NCBI GenBank assembly: GCA_963803645.1
Contig: CAWDNK010000001.1
Coordinates: 124,001 to 188,000, forward strand
Length of the DNA stretch: 64,000 bases
From: Acidiflorens sp963803645
GTDB taxonomy: Bacteria > Acidobacteriota > Terriglobia > Terriglobales > Acidobacteriaceae
Direction of reading: 5' to 3'
Position numbers and translations under genes: made by a program. Shown here piece after piece: positions 20,250-29,285 of this stretch. Positions within the stretch are counted from its first letter, which is position 1; the number at the start of each line of letters is the position of its first letter. A model generated the notes under the pieces. That model saw only the letters and a program-made list of their open reading frames with translations. It was not told the origin of the DNA and did no database searches.

Positions 20250-20264
20250 TGGGAAAAGTTTTGC
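20250..20264 (+). promoter_or_regulatory. Candidate sigma-54 promoter for exosortase gene
   Basis: TGGGAAAAGTTTTGC has GG at 20251-20252 and GC at 20263-20264, exactly the N10 spacing of -24/-12 elements, with TTTTGC matching the -12 box; the -24 box is TGGG rather than TGGC. It points toward the exosortase gene starting at 20455. The site is also a near-palindrome (GGGAAAA/TTTTGCCC), so an operator is an alternative reading. Confidence 0.4.
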
Positions 20265-20281
20265 CCACATCGTCAGTAATG

Positions 20282-20335
20282 TTGGGTAATCTTTGGGACA
20301 ATACGGGCATGTACTGTTGGACAATCCGGCTATGT
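20282..20335 (+). repeat. Three short direct repeats (TTGGGTAAT/TTGGGACAAT/TTGGACAAT)
   Basis: Related words occur at 20282, 20293 and 20317. The last two share an extended core: TTGGGACAATACGGGCATGT (20293-20312) and TTGGACAATCCGGCTATGT (20317-20335), 24 bp apart, close to two helical turns plus. They lie between the sigma-54-like element and the exosortase start and could be a regulator binding site on the leader. Confidence 0.45.
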
Positions 20336-20454
20336 CCACGTGGATGTTGGTCCTTCATCCCTTTCGTTTTAGCCGCATTTTGCGCCTAACCGAGGCGCTT
20401 TTATGCTTTGCCCAAAGCCCTCCCCTTCGCGTATTCTCAAGTTCCAGCAGGACT

Positions 20455-22056
20455 ATGGGGAATTCCGTACAGGTGGCGCCGCTTGCTCCGGCGGCAGAAG
20501 GTGGTTTGTTGTCTGTCTGGCTCGATTTCCAGGGCTGGTCGGTGCTGCTGCTACTCGTCTGGCTTTACCACTCCATTATTTATAACCTCGTCCTCCAATG
20601 GGGAAAGGATCCCGAGTACGGTCATGGCTACTTCGTCCCCGCCTTCAGCTTGTATCTCCTCTGGGAGAATCGCAAGCGACTTAAAACCATCGCCGTTTCG
20701 CCGTCCTGGGCCGGTCTTCCGCTCGTCGTGTTCGGGCTCCTCATGCTGGTGGTGGGAAAGCTCGGCATTGAGCTCTTCACATCGCGCTTCTCATTGCTCG
20801 TCCTGCTCGCGGGACTGATTATTCTCTTTCGGGGATGGGATTTCTTTCGCGCCGTCTTCTTTCCCTGGGCCTTCCTCTTCCTGATGATCCCCCTCCCCAA
20901 GCTGATCCTTCAGGAAGTAACCTTTCCGCTCCAATTGCTGGCTTCACAATTAGCGACCGAGCTGCTGCGCGCAGCCGGGGTCGTCGTGAACCTCCAGGGC
21001 AACGTCATCAACCTTTCGAACGAAACGCTCAATGTCGCCGAAGCCTGTAGCGGACTCCGTTCCCTGCTTTCGCTGTTCACCCTTGCCATCATTTATGGCT
21101 ACCTCATGGAGAGACGCAATTGGGTGCGCATCGCCCTCGTCTGCGCGGCCCTCCCGATCGCGGTTTTTGCCAATGTCTTTCGCATCTTTGTCACCGGCCT
21201 CATCGTGCGGTATTGGAATCCGAGAATGGCCGATGGCTTCTATCACGAGTTCCAGGGATGGCTCGTCTTCGTTGTTTCCTTGATTCTGCTCTTTGCCGTG
21301 CACCGTCTGATAACCCTGATCTGGGGCAATTCTCCCGCAGGCAACGAAAGCCTTGCCGGGCGCACATCGACGCACGCGCAATTAAGCACACAATTCCCCA
21401 AGAACACCAGCAACTGGTCGCTGCGCTTTGTCGCTGCGACGCTGCTCATGGTTCTTACTGCATCCTATCTCTGGGCCCATTCGCAGGACGAGGTTCCTCC
21501 CTCCCGCCAGCCTCTCAGTTCCCTTCCCATGCAGATCAACGGCCGCAACGGCGTGAGCGGTACGCTCGATCAGGCGACGCTCGACATTCTCGGCAATCCG
21601 GAGTACATCCTTCGCGATTATGCCGACCCCAGCGGTCGCGAACCTTGGATCAATCTGTTCATCGCGTACTACGCGACCCAAAAAGCGGGTGAAACTCCGC
21701 ACACGCCTGCGCATTGTCTGCCGGGCGCCGGCTGGATTCCGACCCAGCGCCAGCTCATTGCCCTGAAGCCGCCGGATGGGCCTGCGTTCCCGGCGAATCG
21801 CTACGTGATCGTAAACGGCGCAGACCGCGAACTCGTGATCTATTGGTTCCAGGCTCAGGGTCGCGAGGTCGCCAGCGAGTATCGGCTGAAGTACTACCTC
21901 GTCGCCAATTCGATTCGGTTGCATCGCAGCGACGGCGCGCTCATCCGCCTGATGACCCCCATGTATGAAGGAGAATCCGCCGACGCCGCCCAGGCCCGAG
22001 TCATGCAGCTCGGTGACCCGTTGCTGTCGCAGCTCGGCAGCTACATCCCCCGATGA
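20455..22056 (+). CDS. Exosortase fused to C-terminal EpsI domain
   Basis: A 533-residue membrane protein. The first about 310 residues are an exosortase with eight or so membrane helices and the three conserved catalytic residues: Cys198 in AEACSGLRSL, Arg243 in NVFRIFVTG and His264 in FYHEFQGW. A further helix (LVAATLLMVLTASYLW-like, near 345) leads into an EpsI/DUF3485 domain (about 360-533) with DYADPSGREPWINLFIAYY, HTPAHCLPGAGW and VIYWFQAQGREVASEYRLKYY. Exosortases cut and transfer proteins bearing PEP-CTERM-like tails during EPS-dependent surface sorting; EpsI is usually a separate protein, so this is a fusion. Start 20455 is chosen because it begins just before the first helix; an upstream frame from 20293 is not conserved-looking. 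Divergent from the regulator. Confidence 0.9.
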   Translation: MGNSVQVAPLAPAAEGGLLSVWLDFQGWSVLLLLVWLYHSIIYNLVLQWGKDPEYGHGYFVPAFSLYLLWENRKRLKTIAVSPSWAGLPLVVFGLLMLVVGKLGIELFTSRFSLLVLLAGLIILFRGWDFFRAVFFPWAFLFLMIPLPKLILQEVTFPLQLLASQLATELLRAAGVVVNLQGNVINLSNETLNVAEACSGLRSLLSLFTLAIIYGYLMERRNWVRIALVCAALPIAVFANVFRIFVTGLIVRYWNPRMADGFYHEFQGWLVFVVSLILLFAVHRLITLIWGNSPAGNESLAGRTSTHAQLSTQFPKNTSNWSLRFVAATLLMVLTASYLWAHSQDEVPPSRQPLSSLPMQINGRNGVSGTLDQATLDILGNPEYILRDYADPSGREPWINLFIAYYATQKAGETPHTPAHCLPGAGWIPTQRQLIALKPPDGPAFPANRYVIVNGADRELVIYWFQAQGREVASEYRLKYYLVANSIRLHRSDGALIRLMTPMYEGESADAAQARVMQLGDPLLSQLGSYIPR

Positions 22057-22062
22057 AACTTA

Positions 22063-22129
22063 ATTTGTAATTTGACGATCGGTTCGGGAGCAAAGCGGAT
22101 CGGGAGTTAAACCTTACAAAATTACAAAT
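22063..22129. repeat. 11-bp inverted repeat between convergent genes
   Basis: ATTTGTAATTT (22063-22073) is perfectly inverted as AAATTACAAAT (22119-22129) around a 45-bp core containing GATCGGTTCGGGAG and GGATCGGGAG, itself a repeated word. It separates the exosortase gene from the convergent NAD(P)HX gene. It may serve as a bidirectional terminator, but the AT-rich stem and long loop are unlike a classical one; a related element lies at 56418-56478. Confidence 0.6.
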
Positions 22130-22132
22130 CTT

Positions 22133-23782
22133 CTACGCGTGCATCCGGTATTCATCCCTCTTTGCCTTGGCCGCCGCAAAGGCTCCCGGCAAATACCGCA
22201 CCAGATCCGTAGCCACCACTGAGCTCTCGCCCACCGCATCCCGAGCTAAATCCCCGGCCAGCCCGTGCAGGTAGACGGCGAGCGCGGTCGCCAGCAACGC
22301 CTGCTTCGGATGCTGCGCAATCAGTCCGGCGACGACGCCAGTCAAGACGTCTCCCGTGCCGCCGGTCGCCATGCCGGGATTACCGGTCGAATTCGCCCAC
22401 ACCGTTCCATCCGGCGCAGCAATCAGCGTGCGATGTCCCTTGAGCACGACGACCAACTCGTGCTCGCGGGCGAACTGCCGCGCCACCTCCAACCGCTTCG
22501 ACTGAATCTCCGCGATCGTCAATCCTGTCAGGCGCGCCATCTCTCCCGGATGCGGCGTGATCACGATGGTCCGTCCGCGTCCGTTCAACTGTCCCGCCTC
22601 TGCGCCGGCAAATGCATTCAGCCCGTCCGCGTCGAGCACTAACGGCACGCTCGGCTGCACGGTCGCATGCTCTACAATGCCCCGCACAAATGTCGCGGTC
22701 TCGGTATTCCGCGAAATTCCCGGGCCAATCGCGATCACGCTCATACGATCGCGCAACAGATCCTGCGCAGCCGCGTAAGCTTCCGCGCTGATCGTTCCCT
22801 CCGAAGACTCCGGCAAGGGATAGGTCATCAACTCCGGATGAAAGCCTGCGACCGTCGCCAGCGCAGACTTAGCCGTTGCCACGGTTGACAGTCCCGCGCC
22901 CGCGCGCAGAGCCGAAAATCCTGCCATCGCCGCCGCGCCCGCTTTGCCGAGCGATCCACCAATCACCAGCACATGCCCATAGCTGCCTTTGTTGGCCTCC
23001 AGTTCGCGCGGCGCCAGCAGCGCGGCGAAATCAGCGGGAGTGCTGAGATTAAGCGCGAGCTGCGAAGTGATCGCCAACGACGGCGACCCGATCGGCGCGA
23101 TGACAGTAGGCCCTTTCGTCAACATTCCAAAAACATGCGCCGGACGCGGAGCGGTGAACGTAACCACCGCGTTAGCCCGAGTTTGTGCGGCGCGGAGTTG
23201 TCCTGAGCGAGAGTCAAGGGCACCCTCGCCTGCGTCTTCCAGCGCCTGCATAGCGTCCGCGTCCGCTCCCGAAGGAATATCGACCGCCACAATCGCCGCC
23301 GCGGATACATTCATCTTCGCGATTGCGGCGGCGTAAAAGTCGCTCACCGGGGGTCGAAAGCCGGTGCCCAGCACGGCATCGATGATCAAGTCCGAAGCAA
23401 AGATCTCGCACGCATCGGCCGAATTAAGCTCGCCGACCTGCCGCACAATCAGCGGAGCGGTCTTCATCCGCTCGCGCATGCCAGCCGTCATCCGCTCAAA
23501 CATTACTGCCGCGTCGCCGCGCAGTTCTGCCGGATCGCACAACAACAGCACGCGGATCGCCCGTCCTGTCTCTGCCAGTTTGCGCGCCGCCACAAATCCA
23601 TCTCCGCCATTGTTGCCTTTGCCGCACACCACGCCGATACGCTCAGACTTCGGGTAGTCGCAGAACACAAAGCGCGCCACCGCAGAGCCCGCGTTCTCCA
23701 TCAAGGTGAGAGACGGGACTCCGAATAGCTCCGAAGTGGCGCGATCGATCGATCGCATCTCCGCCGCGCTAACGATTTTCAT
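22133..23782 (-). CDS. nnr: Bifunctional NAD(P)H-hydrate epimerase/dehydratase
   Basis: A 549-residue two-domain repair enzyme for damaged NAD(P)H (NAD(P)HX). The N-terminal YjeF_N domain (about 1-240) has MKIVSAAEMRSIDR, MENAG, VVCGKGNNGGDGFVAAR and AVLGTGF and epimerises the R form of the hydrate. The C-terminal ribokinase-like domain (about 250-540) has NKGSYGHVLVIGGS, ITPHPGEMARL, VLKGHRTLIA and GNPGMATGGTGDVLTG and performs ADP- or ATP-dependent dehydration. Length matches the family. It stands alone, convergent with the exosortase gene. Confidence 0.95.
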   Translation of the reverse strand: MKIVSAAEMRSIDRATSELFGVPSLTLMENAGSAVARFVFCDYPKSERIGVVCGKGNNGGDGFVAARKLAETGRAIRVLLLCDPAELRGDAAVMFERMTAGMRERMKTAPLIVRQVGELNSADACEIFASDLIIDAVLGTGFRPPVSDFYAAAIAKMNVSAAAIVAVDIPSGADADAMQALEDAGEGALDSRSGQLRAAQTRANAVVTFTAPRPAHVFGMLTKGPTVIAPIGSPSLAITSQLALNLSTPADFAALLAPRELEANKGSYGHVLVIGGSLGKAGAAAMAGFSALRAGAGLSTVATAKSALATVAGFHPELMTYPLPESSEGTISAEAYAAAQDLLRDRMSVIAIGPGISRNTETATFVRGIVEHATVQPSVPLVLDADGLNAFAGAEAGQLNGRGRTIVITPHPGEMARLTGLTIAEIQSKRLEVARQFAREHELVVVLKGHRTLIAAPDGTVWANSTGNPGMATGGTGDVLTGVVAGLIAQHPKQALLATALAVYLHGLAGDLARDAVGESSVVATDLVRYLPGAFAAAKAKRDEYRMHA

Positions 23783-23911
23783 AAGGCGAGTATATCGCCG
23801 GGGCGACTGGGTGCCGTGAGCATCATTGTGCCCCCTGCCGCCCGGTTGTTACGATGAAGCGATACCGGTGAGCGTTGCGCTGAACCTTATGTTGAACCTC
23901 ACCATCTGACC

Positions 23912-24670
23912 ATGAAACTTTCCGTCGTCATGCCGGTCTACAACGAGCGCAACACGATCCGTGAGGTGATCGCGAAAGTCCTCGCCGTGCAGCTCGACCT
24001 CGAATTGCTCTGTGTCGATGACGGTTCCAAAGACGGCTCGCGTGACATTCTGGGCGAACTGGCACAACAGTACCCGCAAATGCGCGTCTTCCTGCAACCG
24101 CAGAATATGGGCAAGGGCGCCGCCCTGCGCCGCGGCATTCAAGAGGCCACTGGCGACTTCGTCATCATTCAGGATGCCGATCTCGAATACGATCCGGCCG
24201 AGTATCCGGTGGTGCTCCAACCCCTGATCGACGGCAAAGCCGACGTCGTCTACGGGTCGCGCTTCATGGGCGCGGGCGCGCATCGCGTGCTTTATTACTG
24301 GCATTCGGTCGGCAACGCATTTCTCACCTTGCTCTCCAACTGCCTCACCAATATCAACCTCACCGATATGGAGACCTGTTACAAAGCCTTTCGCCGCGAA
24401 ATTATTCAATCGATTCCAATCGAGGAAAATCGTTTCGGATTTGAGCCTGAGATCACGGTAAAGATTGCGCGCCGAAAGCTGAGGATTTACGAAGTCGGCA
24501 TCAGCTACAGTGGACGGACGTACGAAGAAGGAAAGAAAATTGGCTGGAAAGACGGCGTGCGAGCGTTTTATTGCCTGGCGAAATATTCCCTGAAAGAACC
24601 GAAGACGGTAGACGTGCCATCCCAATCGCCCGCCACCCAGAATCAGGATCGCTCAGCAATCCCCCGCTAA
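23912..24670 (+). CDS. GT2 glycosyltransferase, dolichol-phosphate-mannose-synthase-like
   Basis: A 252-residue GT-A enzyme: KLSVVMPVYNERNTI at the N-terminus, LLCVDDGSKDGSRDIL, GKGAALRRGIQEATGDFVIIQDADLEYDP (DxD motif), and ETCYKAFRREII with RFGFEPEITVKIARR, the block typical of polyprenyl-phosphate hexose synthases. No C-terminal membrane segments, so it is the soluble form. It probably makes an undecaprenyl-phosphate sugar donor for glycosylation at the envelope. Convergent with the DUF362 gene. Confidence 0.9.
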   Translation: MKLSVVMPVYNERNTIREVIAKVLAVQLDLELLCVDDGSKDGSRDILGELAQQYPQMRVFLQPQNMGKGAALRRGIQEATGDFVIIQDADLEYDPAEYPVVLQPLIDGKADVVYGSRFMGAGAHRVLYYWHSVGNAFLTLLSNCLTNINLTDMETCYKAFRREIIQSIPIEENRFGFEPEITVKIARRKLRIYEVGISYSGRTYEEGKKIGWKDGVRAFYCLAKYSLKEPKTVDVPSQSPATQNQDRSAIPR

Positions 24671-24693
24671 ACACGCTGGACAAAACACCGCTC

Positions 24694-26205
24694 TTACGCG
24701 TCGGTCGGCTCAACCGACGTTGCCGTGATCGCGGCCAGTTCTTCGCTCGCGCCACAACCGGCAGCCTGATTCGCCGCATCGCGCCAGCCCACGGGATGCC
24801 TCACGCATCGCGGGATGGCGTCGAGAATCGCCCGCGGCTGGCTCGAGCCGAGGTCCCCAACCAGCGACACGCGGTCACTCGAAAAATTCGCAATCGGCCA
24901 ATGAAATTGGTCGAAGGCGTGCCGCGCTAAAGAGATTTTTTCGGGATCATAGGCCAGTAACTGAGCCCCAATCCAATCCATGGCGGCCGCGTTGTTGCTG
25001 CCCAGCAGCAGCCCAAACTCGAGCGGTTCAGGCGCGAGCGGCCCATTGCCCTGCCCGGCAACGATCGCATCCGCAACGTGAATCACGCGGCGCTGCATCT
25101 CTTCGCTCATCGTGCCGTCGGGCCGGCCGTAAAGAAGAATGCGATTCAGATCCAGGCAAGTCCGCCAGATCGTGTCATTGCCCGACCACGATCCATCCAT
25201 CCCCACGCGGTCGCCACTTGCCCGCGAAGTGCGCGCCAGCAGGGCAAAGAAAAGGTGCCACACCATTCCGCCCGCATACGATGTCGTAATGTTCTGGCGG
25301 TCGCTAACATATTCTAGCGCGCGTTTTACTACGCCATCGTTCGGATAGTTATCGCCTCCGGTCTTCGGTCCGCCCACGCGATGATGCGGGAGATATTCTT
25401 TATTGCCGTTGATGCCGATCAGATTTTTGAGCGCGCACGTCACGCCGGCTTTCTTGTGCGTCTTCAGCTTCGGCAGATTGATGATGACATCGGCCTCGAC
25501 CACTTCTTTCGCGACCAGATACTGATGTTTTCCGGGATGATGAGTCTTCGCCATCAGCCGATGGTCGTACCACGCGACGCGGAAACGCGGGTCAGGATCG
25601 CTGATCGCTTCGAGCAGACTTTCTCGGCCCAAATCGAAGAGCGTGAAGTGATCTTCCGATTGCAGGTTCTCGGCGGCCACGCGCACGCCGTGCACCAGCA
25701 CGCAGGTCGTCCGCCGAAAATCGCGCACGCCTTTGAATCGCGGATCGCGGCCTCGTTGCTCATGCGACCACTTGTCGAGCCCCGTCTTTTGAATGAGCGC
25801 GTCGAAATCGCAGCCCTGGATCGGCGCATCGCCCACCAGGACTTCCGACGCGCTGGTGCGCAAAGCGGCCTCCGTCGCCGCCTGAATCAGCGAAACATGG
25901 GTCACCAGGCAATCCATTCCGTCCGCGCCACGGTAGCGCGGGTCCTCATTTTGATGGAGAACAAGATTCGGCTTGATAAGCACGCGCGCGCCTTCAGGAA
26001 TTACTTTGCCGAAGGGTCCACTCTCATTCGACCAGCCGAGCGCGTCGGCCAACCGACCGAGCGCCTGGGTGACAGCATTTCCGCTTCCGTTCGCGGCAGC
26101 ATCGTTTGCAGCGGGTGCGTCCATCGCCGGATAAGAGGCCGACGGCAGGCGCGCGATTCCAACTGCCGGCGTGAATGCGTTTTTCGAAATGGAGTTTTCC
26201 GCCAT
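24694..26205 (-). CDS. DUF362 domain protein
   Basis: A 503-residue protein of the DUF362 family, identifiable from VLIKPNLVLHQNED near 73, VGDAPIQGCDFDAL near 123, VIINLPKLKTHKKAGVTCALKNLIGINGNKEYLP near 240-275 (cut here into conserved words NLPKLKTH and ALKNLIGIN) and LLLGSNNAAAMDW near 400. DUF362 proteins are of uncertain function and often have Fe-S domains; none of the CxxCxxC clusters are present here. It directly follows the CapK-like gene (3 bp gap), so the two probably form an operon that acts together, perhaps in surface-glycan or cofactor modification. Confidence 0.8.
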   Translation of the reverse strand: MAENSISKNAFTPAVGIARLPSASYPAMDAPAANDAAANGSGNAVTQALGRLADALGWSNESGPFGKVIPEGARVLIKPNLVLHQNEDPRYRGADGMDCLVTHVSLIQAATEAALRTSASEVLVGDAPIQGCDFDALIQKTGLDKWSHEQRGRDPRFKGVRDFRRTTCVLVHGVRVAAENLQSEDHFTLFDLGRESLLEAISDPDPRFRVAWYDHRLMAKTHHPGKHQYLVAKEVVEADVIINLPKLKTHKKAGVTCALKNLIGINGNKEYLPHHRVGGPKTGGDNYPNDGVVKRALEYVSDRQNITTSYAGGMVWHLFFALLARTSRASGDRVGMDGSWSGNDTIWRTCLDLNRILLYGRPDGTMSEEMQRRVIHVADAIVAGQGNGPLAPEPLEFGLLLGSNNAAAMDWIGAQLLAYDPEKISLARHAFDQFHWPIANFSSDRVSLVGDLGSSQPRAILDAIPRCVRHPVGWRDAANQAAGCGASEELAAITATSVEPTDA

Positions 26206-26208
26206 GAC

Positions 26209-27612
26209 TCAGGAACTCGACTGTGACGCGGGCTCGCGCTGTTGATTTGCGGCTGCCGCTCCCGCATTCACGTCGGAGCGCGTGAAACGATATTTGCCAG
26301 CGGACGAAAGCGGGATCGATTCGACTTCGCGCACCTCGACGCGCACCGGATTATCGGGCGTGACCGCATGGATCTGCCGGATCGCGTCTTTTATTTTGTC
26401 TTCGCGCGACTGCGCATTGCCCTGCCCGGGCACGATGTACAAAGTAATTGCGTCGACCGCCGTCTGATGAAACTGGAACGTCACGATGCCCGAGCTGCCG
26501 TACATCAGGTGCGTGAAAAATTCGCCGTGCACCACGCGTCCACCCGGAAACATAAAGTTGTCGCTGGTACGCGCGATTTCCAGCCGCATCAGCGGAAAAT
26601 GATTACCGCACGTGCAGGTCTCCACCGAAAGATATCCGCAGTCCTCGTTGCGATAGCGAATGAAGGGCATCGAATAATTCTGGAGCGATGTCACCAGAAA
26701 CGGCCGCGGTCCGTCGCCCTCACCGCGATCTTCCTCCAGCACCACGTAGTCGGCGTTGATGTGCATCTTGCCTAATGTGCATTCCGCGGCAATGTTCTGC
26801 ACCTCACTCGAGCCGTAGGAGTCGAAAACCTTGCAGCCAAAAACGCGTTCGATCACCTCACGCTGCGGCTTGTAAAGTTTCTCGGCCGTCGTAAACGCAC
26901 CTTTGACGCCGCCGATCTTCTGTCCATGGCGCTCCAGAAAAAACGCAAAGAGCGCGATCGTCGAGGCGTATCCCAGAATCACGCGCGGGCGAATTCGCGC
27001 GAATATCTGTACCCACTTCTCCATGTCCTTCTCGCCCGCAAAAAATGGATCGAACTGGTACATGCGGCGGATGAACTGGCGCACCTCGAATTCCGGCTTC
27101 GACATCGCGTAGAGTTTGTCGCTACCGCCCCAGAAAAACGCGACCATCTCTCCTGGACGCCACCCGCACTGTTCAAGGTTGCGGTAGGTTCCGGCATCGC
27201 TGTTGACCATGTATTCGCTGCTGCGAAAAAACTTGAGCGGCACGCCCGTCGATCCCCCGCTGAAATGCTTTTGCAATTTCTCTACTGGCACGTCTTCGCG
27301 AATGAGGTTGCGCTCCTCTTCGCGAATGATGTCCTTGGTCAAAATCGGCAGGCGCGAGAAATCATCCCAGTCGCGAATGTCCTGGCTGCGGACGCCAAGG
27401 TTGCGAAACAGAGCTCGATAATAAGGAACGAGCGTTTCGGCGTGCGCCAGCAACGCCCGCACATCACGCAGTTGCCCTTCGCGAATTTCCTCGGGCGAGC
27501 GAAACGGGGCGAGCTCAATCTGCTTGAGCGTGCCGAGAATGTCGGCGCCACGCATGCGGCAGGTCATGGCGAGCAGCGCACGGCCGACAAGAGGTCCCCG
27601 AGACGACCCCAT
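26209..27612 (-). CDS. Adenylate-forming enzyme, phenylacetate-CoA ligase/CapK-like
   Basis: A 467-residue member of the phenylacetate-CoA ligase/CapK group: SPEEIREGQLRDVRALLAHA near 38, VPYYRALFRNLG, FSGGSTGVPLKFFRSSEYM (phosphate-binding loop, near 120), VFDSYGSSEVQNIAAEC (A5 YGxxE) and PFIRYRNEDCGYL (Asp/Gly of A7). Genes like this lie in capsule/EPS clusters where they may activate an acyl group for polysaccharide decoration. Start at 27612 has ATG and a GGGGAG-like site about 10 nt upstream; later ATGs at 27567 and 27555 are possible. Confidence 0.85.
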   Translation of the reverse strand: MGSSRGPLVGRALLAMTCRMRGADILGTLKQIELAPFRSPEEIREGQLRDVRALLAHAETLVPYYRALFRNLGVRSQDIRDWDDFSRLPILTKDIIREEERNLIREDVPVEKLQKHFSGGSTGVPLKFFRSSEYMVNSDAGTYRNLEQCGWRPGEMVAFFWGGSDKLYAMSKPEFEVRQFIRRMYQFDPFFAGEKDMEKWVQIFARIRPRVILGYASTIALFAFFLERHGQKIGGVKGAFTTAEKLYKPQREVIERVFGCKVFDSYGSSEVQNIAAECTLGKMHINADYVVLEEDRGEGDGPRPFLVTSLQNYSMPFIRYRNEDCGYLSVETCTCGNHFPLMRLEIARTSDNFMFPGGRVVHGEFFTHLMYGSSGIVTFQFHQTAVDAITLYIVPGQGNAQSREDKIKDAIRQIHAVTPDNPVRVEVREVESIPLSSAGKYRFTRSDVNAGAAAANQQREPASQSSS

Positions 27613-27806
27613 AGTCGCCTACTCCCCGACGGCGCAGATCGGCGCACGCAGGCAAAAATTAGTGAGAGAAATCATGATTTCCGGCGGGGAGGTCCTCATT
27701 TCGAAACTATAGCACGCGACTGCCGATGGCCCGCGCCTCGGCATCGCACGACGGATGCCCTAAGTCACAAGCAAAACCAAACTCATGAGAAGCGGCATGC
27801 CCCGCC

Positions 27807-29285
27807 CTAGAACCAACACCCCAACCCGCACTTCGCCATTTCCCCAAACAATTGCCGGCCCTTATCTTCCTGATCCAGCATGAAGAAATGAAAATTAAAT
27901 TTGATTGCAATCGGCGTGAACGGCCGCGGCGTGGGCAATGTGAAATACGCGTTCAGACTGTCGTCGGCGTAGGCGTCGGCATAAAAGCCCGGCCCAATCG
28001 GTCCGAGCGCCTTGCCCCCGGACGCAAAATTCGTCTCCACAAAATGCAGCAGACTGCCGGAATCATGCTCTGCATTTTCGACAAACCCTGCCGGCGTGTA
28101 TGCGGAGACAACCAGCAGCGGCACGCGGAATCCATACGTAAATCCTTTTCCCCATCCATTCGGCTGTCCATTCAGACGCAGCGGCGCCACGTGATCGTAC
28201 CAACCGCCCCAATCGTCCCAGGTAATAAAAATGGCCGTGTCCTCCCAGTACTTTTCCCCGGTCCCCGCACATGGAGGATTCCTGCCCAACGCATTCAGCA
28301 CCTTGGCTACCCACACCGGTCCTCTGCCGTCGGTCATTTTCGGATGGTCCGATTCCTTATTCGTTGGCGTGACCCAACTCACCTGTGCCAGCTTGCAGTT
28401 CTTGATATCGTCAAGCACCTTGTACGAGCCGATGATGTTGTTGGTCTCCCAGTCAGGGCCGGTACATGCCTTTTGCCCGTTCTGATCCTTGGCCTGGCAC
28501 AGATGATCGATCGAATTGGGCGCATCCCAGATCGAATCCGGTGACTGGCTGTAATACTTCCAAGAGACCTTGGCGCCGTTCAAAACATCGGGCAGCGTGG
28601 GATGCTCGAAGCACGGATAAATTGGCGGAAATTTGCTCTCGTCGCCATCCTCGTCGACGACTGCAACCGTATTGTCCGGCGAGGCCGTGCAACCGGCTGG
28701 TTCTTTCGCCGGATTGCCCGACACAAATAATTTGCTGTAGGTGGTTGGCGCCGACGTCCCCGCCAAGAAAAATTGATGCGCTGCATAGCTCGGGCCCTGG
28801 TTCGTCTGGTACATGCGATTCGCCCAGCCATACTGCTTCGCGATGTCGAAATAGATCTGCACCTGTCCCTTGGAATTGTCGACGTAGCGGAACTGCGGGT
28901 TCTTCGGAACGACGCATCCTTCGGCGGGCTGCGTGGTGTTCTTGTCGGCGCCATCCATCTTGCCACCATCGCTCTGAATCAGGTACGCGGCGTGGCTGTG
29001 GTTAAGATCGAAGCACTGCGTCCAGGGAATTGGCTTCATCGGCACCTTCTCGCCCTTGGAATTGATTCCGTAGGTTGCGAGATCGACGCCCGGCTCAAAA
29101 TTCGGATTGCTGCCGAACACATTGTCGGGCGTGCGGTTTTCCTGGAGGATCACCATCACGTGTTTAAAGGTTCGAGTCTGCGCGTCAGCAAAACCTCCGA
29201 GCATAAGAATGGTCAGGACTAAGACAGCCAGCGGCGCACTCATTCGAAATTTACACTTCAAAGGCTTTCTCCCTGGGATTGACAT
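27807..29285 (-). CDS. Secreted phosphoesterase (phospholipase C/acid phosphatase family)
   Basis: A 492-residue secreted protein of the phosphoesterase family (Pfam phosphoesterase; bacterial PLC/AcpA relatives). After a signal peptide (VLVLTILMLGGFADA) come FKHVMVILQENRTPDNVFG (metal and nucleophile region), VSWVTPTNKESDHP, AIFITWDDWGGWYDHVAP and RVPLLVVSAYTPAGFVENAEHDSGSLLHFVE, all characteristic. It should hydrolyse phosphate esters or phospholipids outside the cytoplasm. An internal ATG at 29243 lies directly before the hydrophobic core and could be the real start; no clear ribosome site decides. Confidence 0.88.
   Translation of the reverse strand: MSIPGRKPLKCKFRMSAPLAVLVLTILMLGGFADAQTRTFKHVMVILQENRTPDNVFGSNPNFEPGVDLATYGINSKGEKVPMKPIPWTQCFDLNHSHAAYLIQSDGGKMDGADKNTTQPAEGCVVPKNPQFRYVDNSKGQVQIYFDIAKQYGWANRMYQTNQGPSYAAHQFFLAGTSAPTTYSKLFVSGNPAKEPAGCTASPDNTVAVVDEDGDESKFPPIYPCFEHPTLPDVLNGAKVSWKYYSQSPDSIWDAPNSIDHLCQAKDQNGQKACTGPDWETNNIIGSYKVLDDIKNCKLAQVSWVTPTNKESDHPKMTDGRGPVWVAKVLNALGRNPPCAGTGEKYWEDTAIFITWDDWGGWYDHVAPLRLNGQPNGWGKGFTYGFRVPLLVVSAYTPAGFVENAEHDSGSLLHFVETNFASGGKALGPIGPGFYADAYADDSLNAYFTLPTPRPFTPIAIKFNFHFFMLDQEDKGRQLFGEMAKCGLGCWF

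Larger units (their letters stand above)
20060..20454. promoter_or_regulatory. Divergent intergenic region between EPS regulator and exosortase gene
   Basis: 395 bp between two divergent genes. Contains a sigma-54-like element at 20250-20264 and three related short direct repeats (see separate entries). Frames extending both flanking genes into this region exist (TTG 20188 minus strand, 20293 plus strand) but encode no conserved sequence, so it is treated as regulatory DNA. Confidence 0.6.

Noticed and set aside
24699..24719. CGTCGGT/ACCGACG hairpin considered as terminator
   Set aside because: It lies within the last codons of the DUF362 gene, is only 7 bp and has no U-run.
29160..29185. 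GGTTCGAGTC resembling a tRNA T-loop
   Set aside because: It lies inside the conserved coding sequence of the phosphoesterase and no acceptor or anticodon stem surrounds it.
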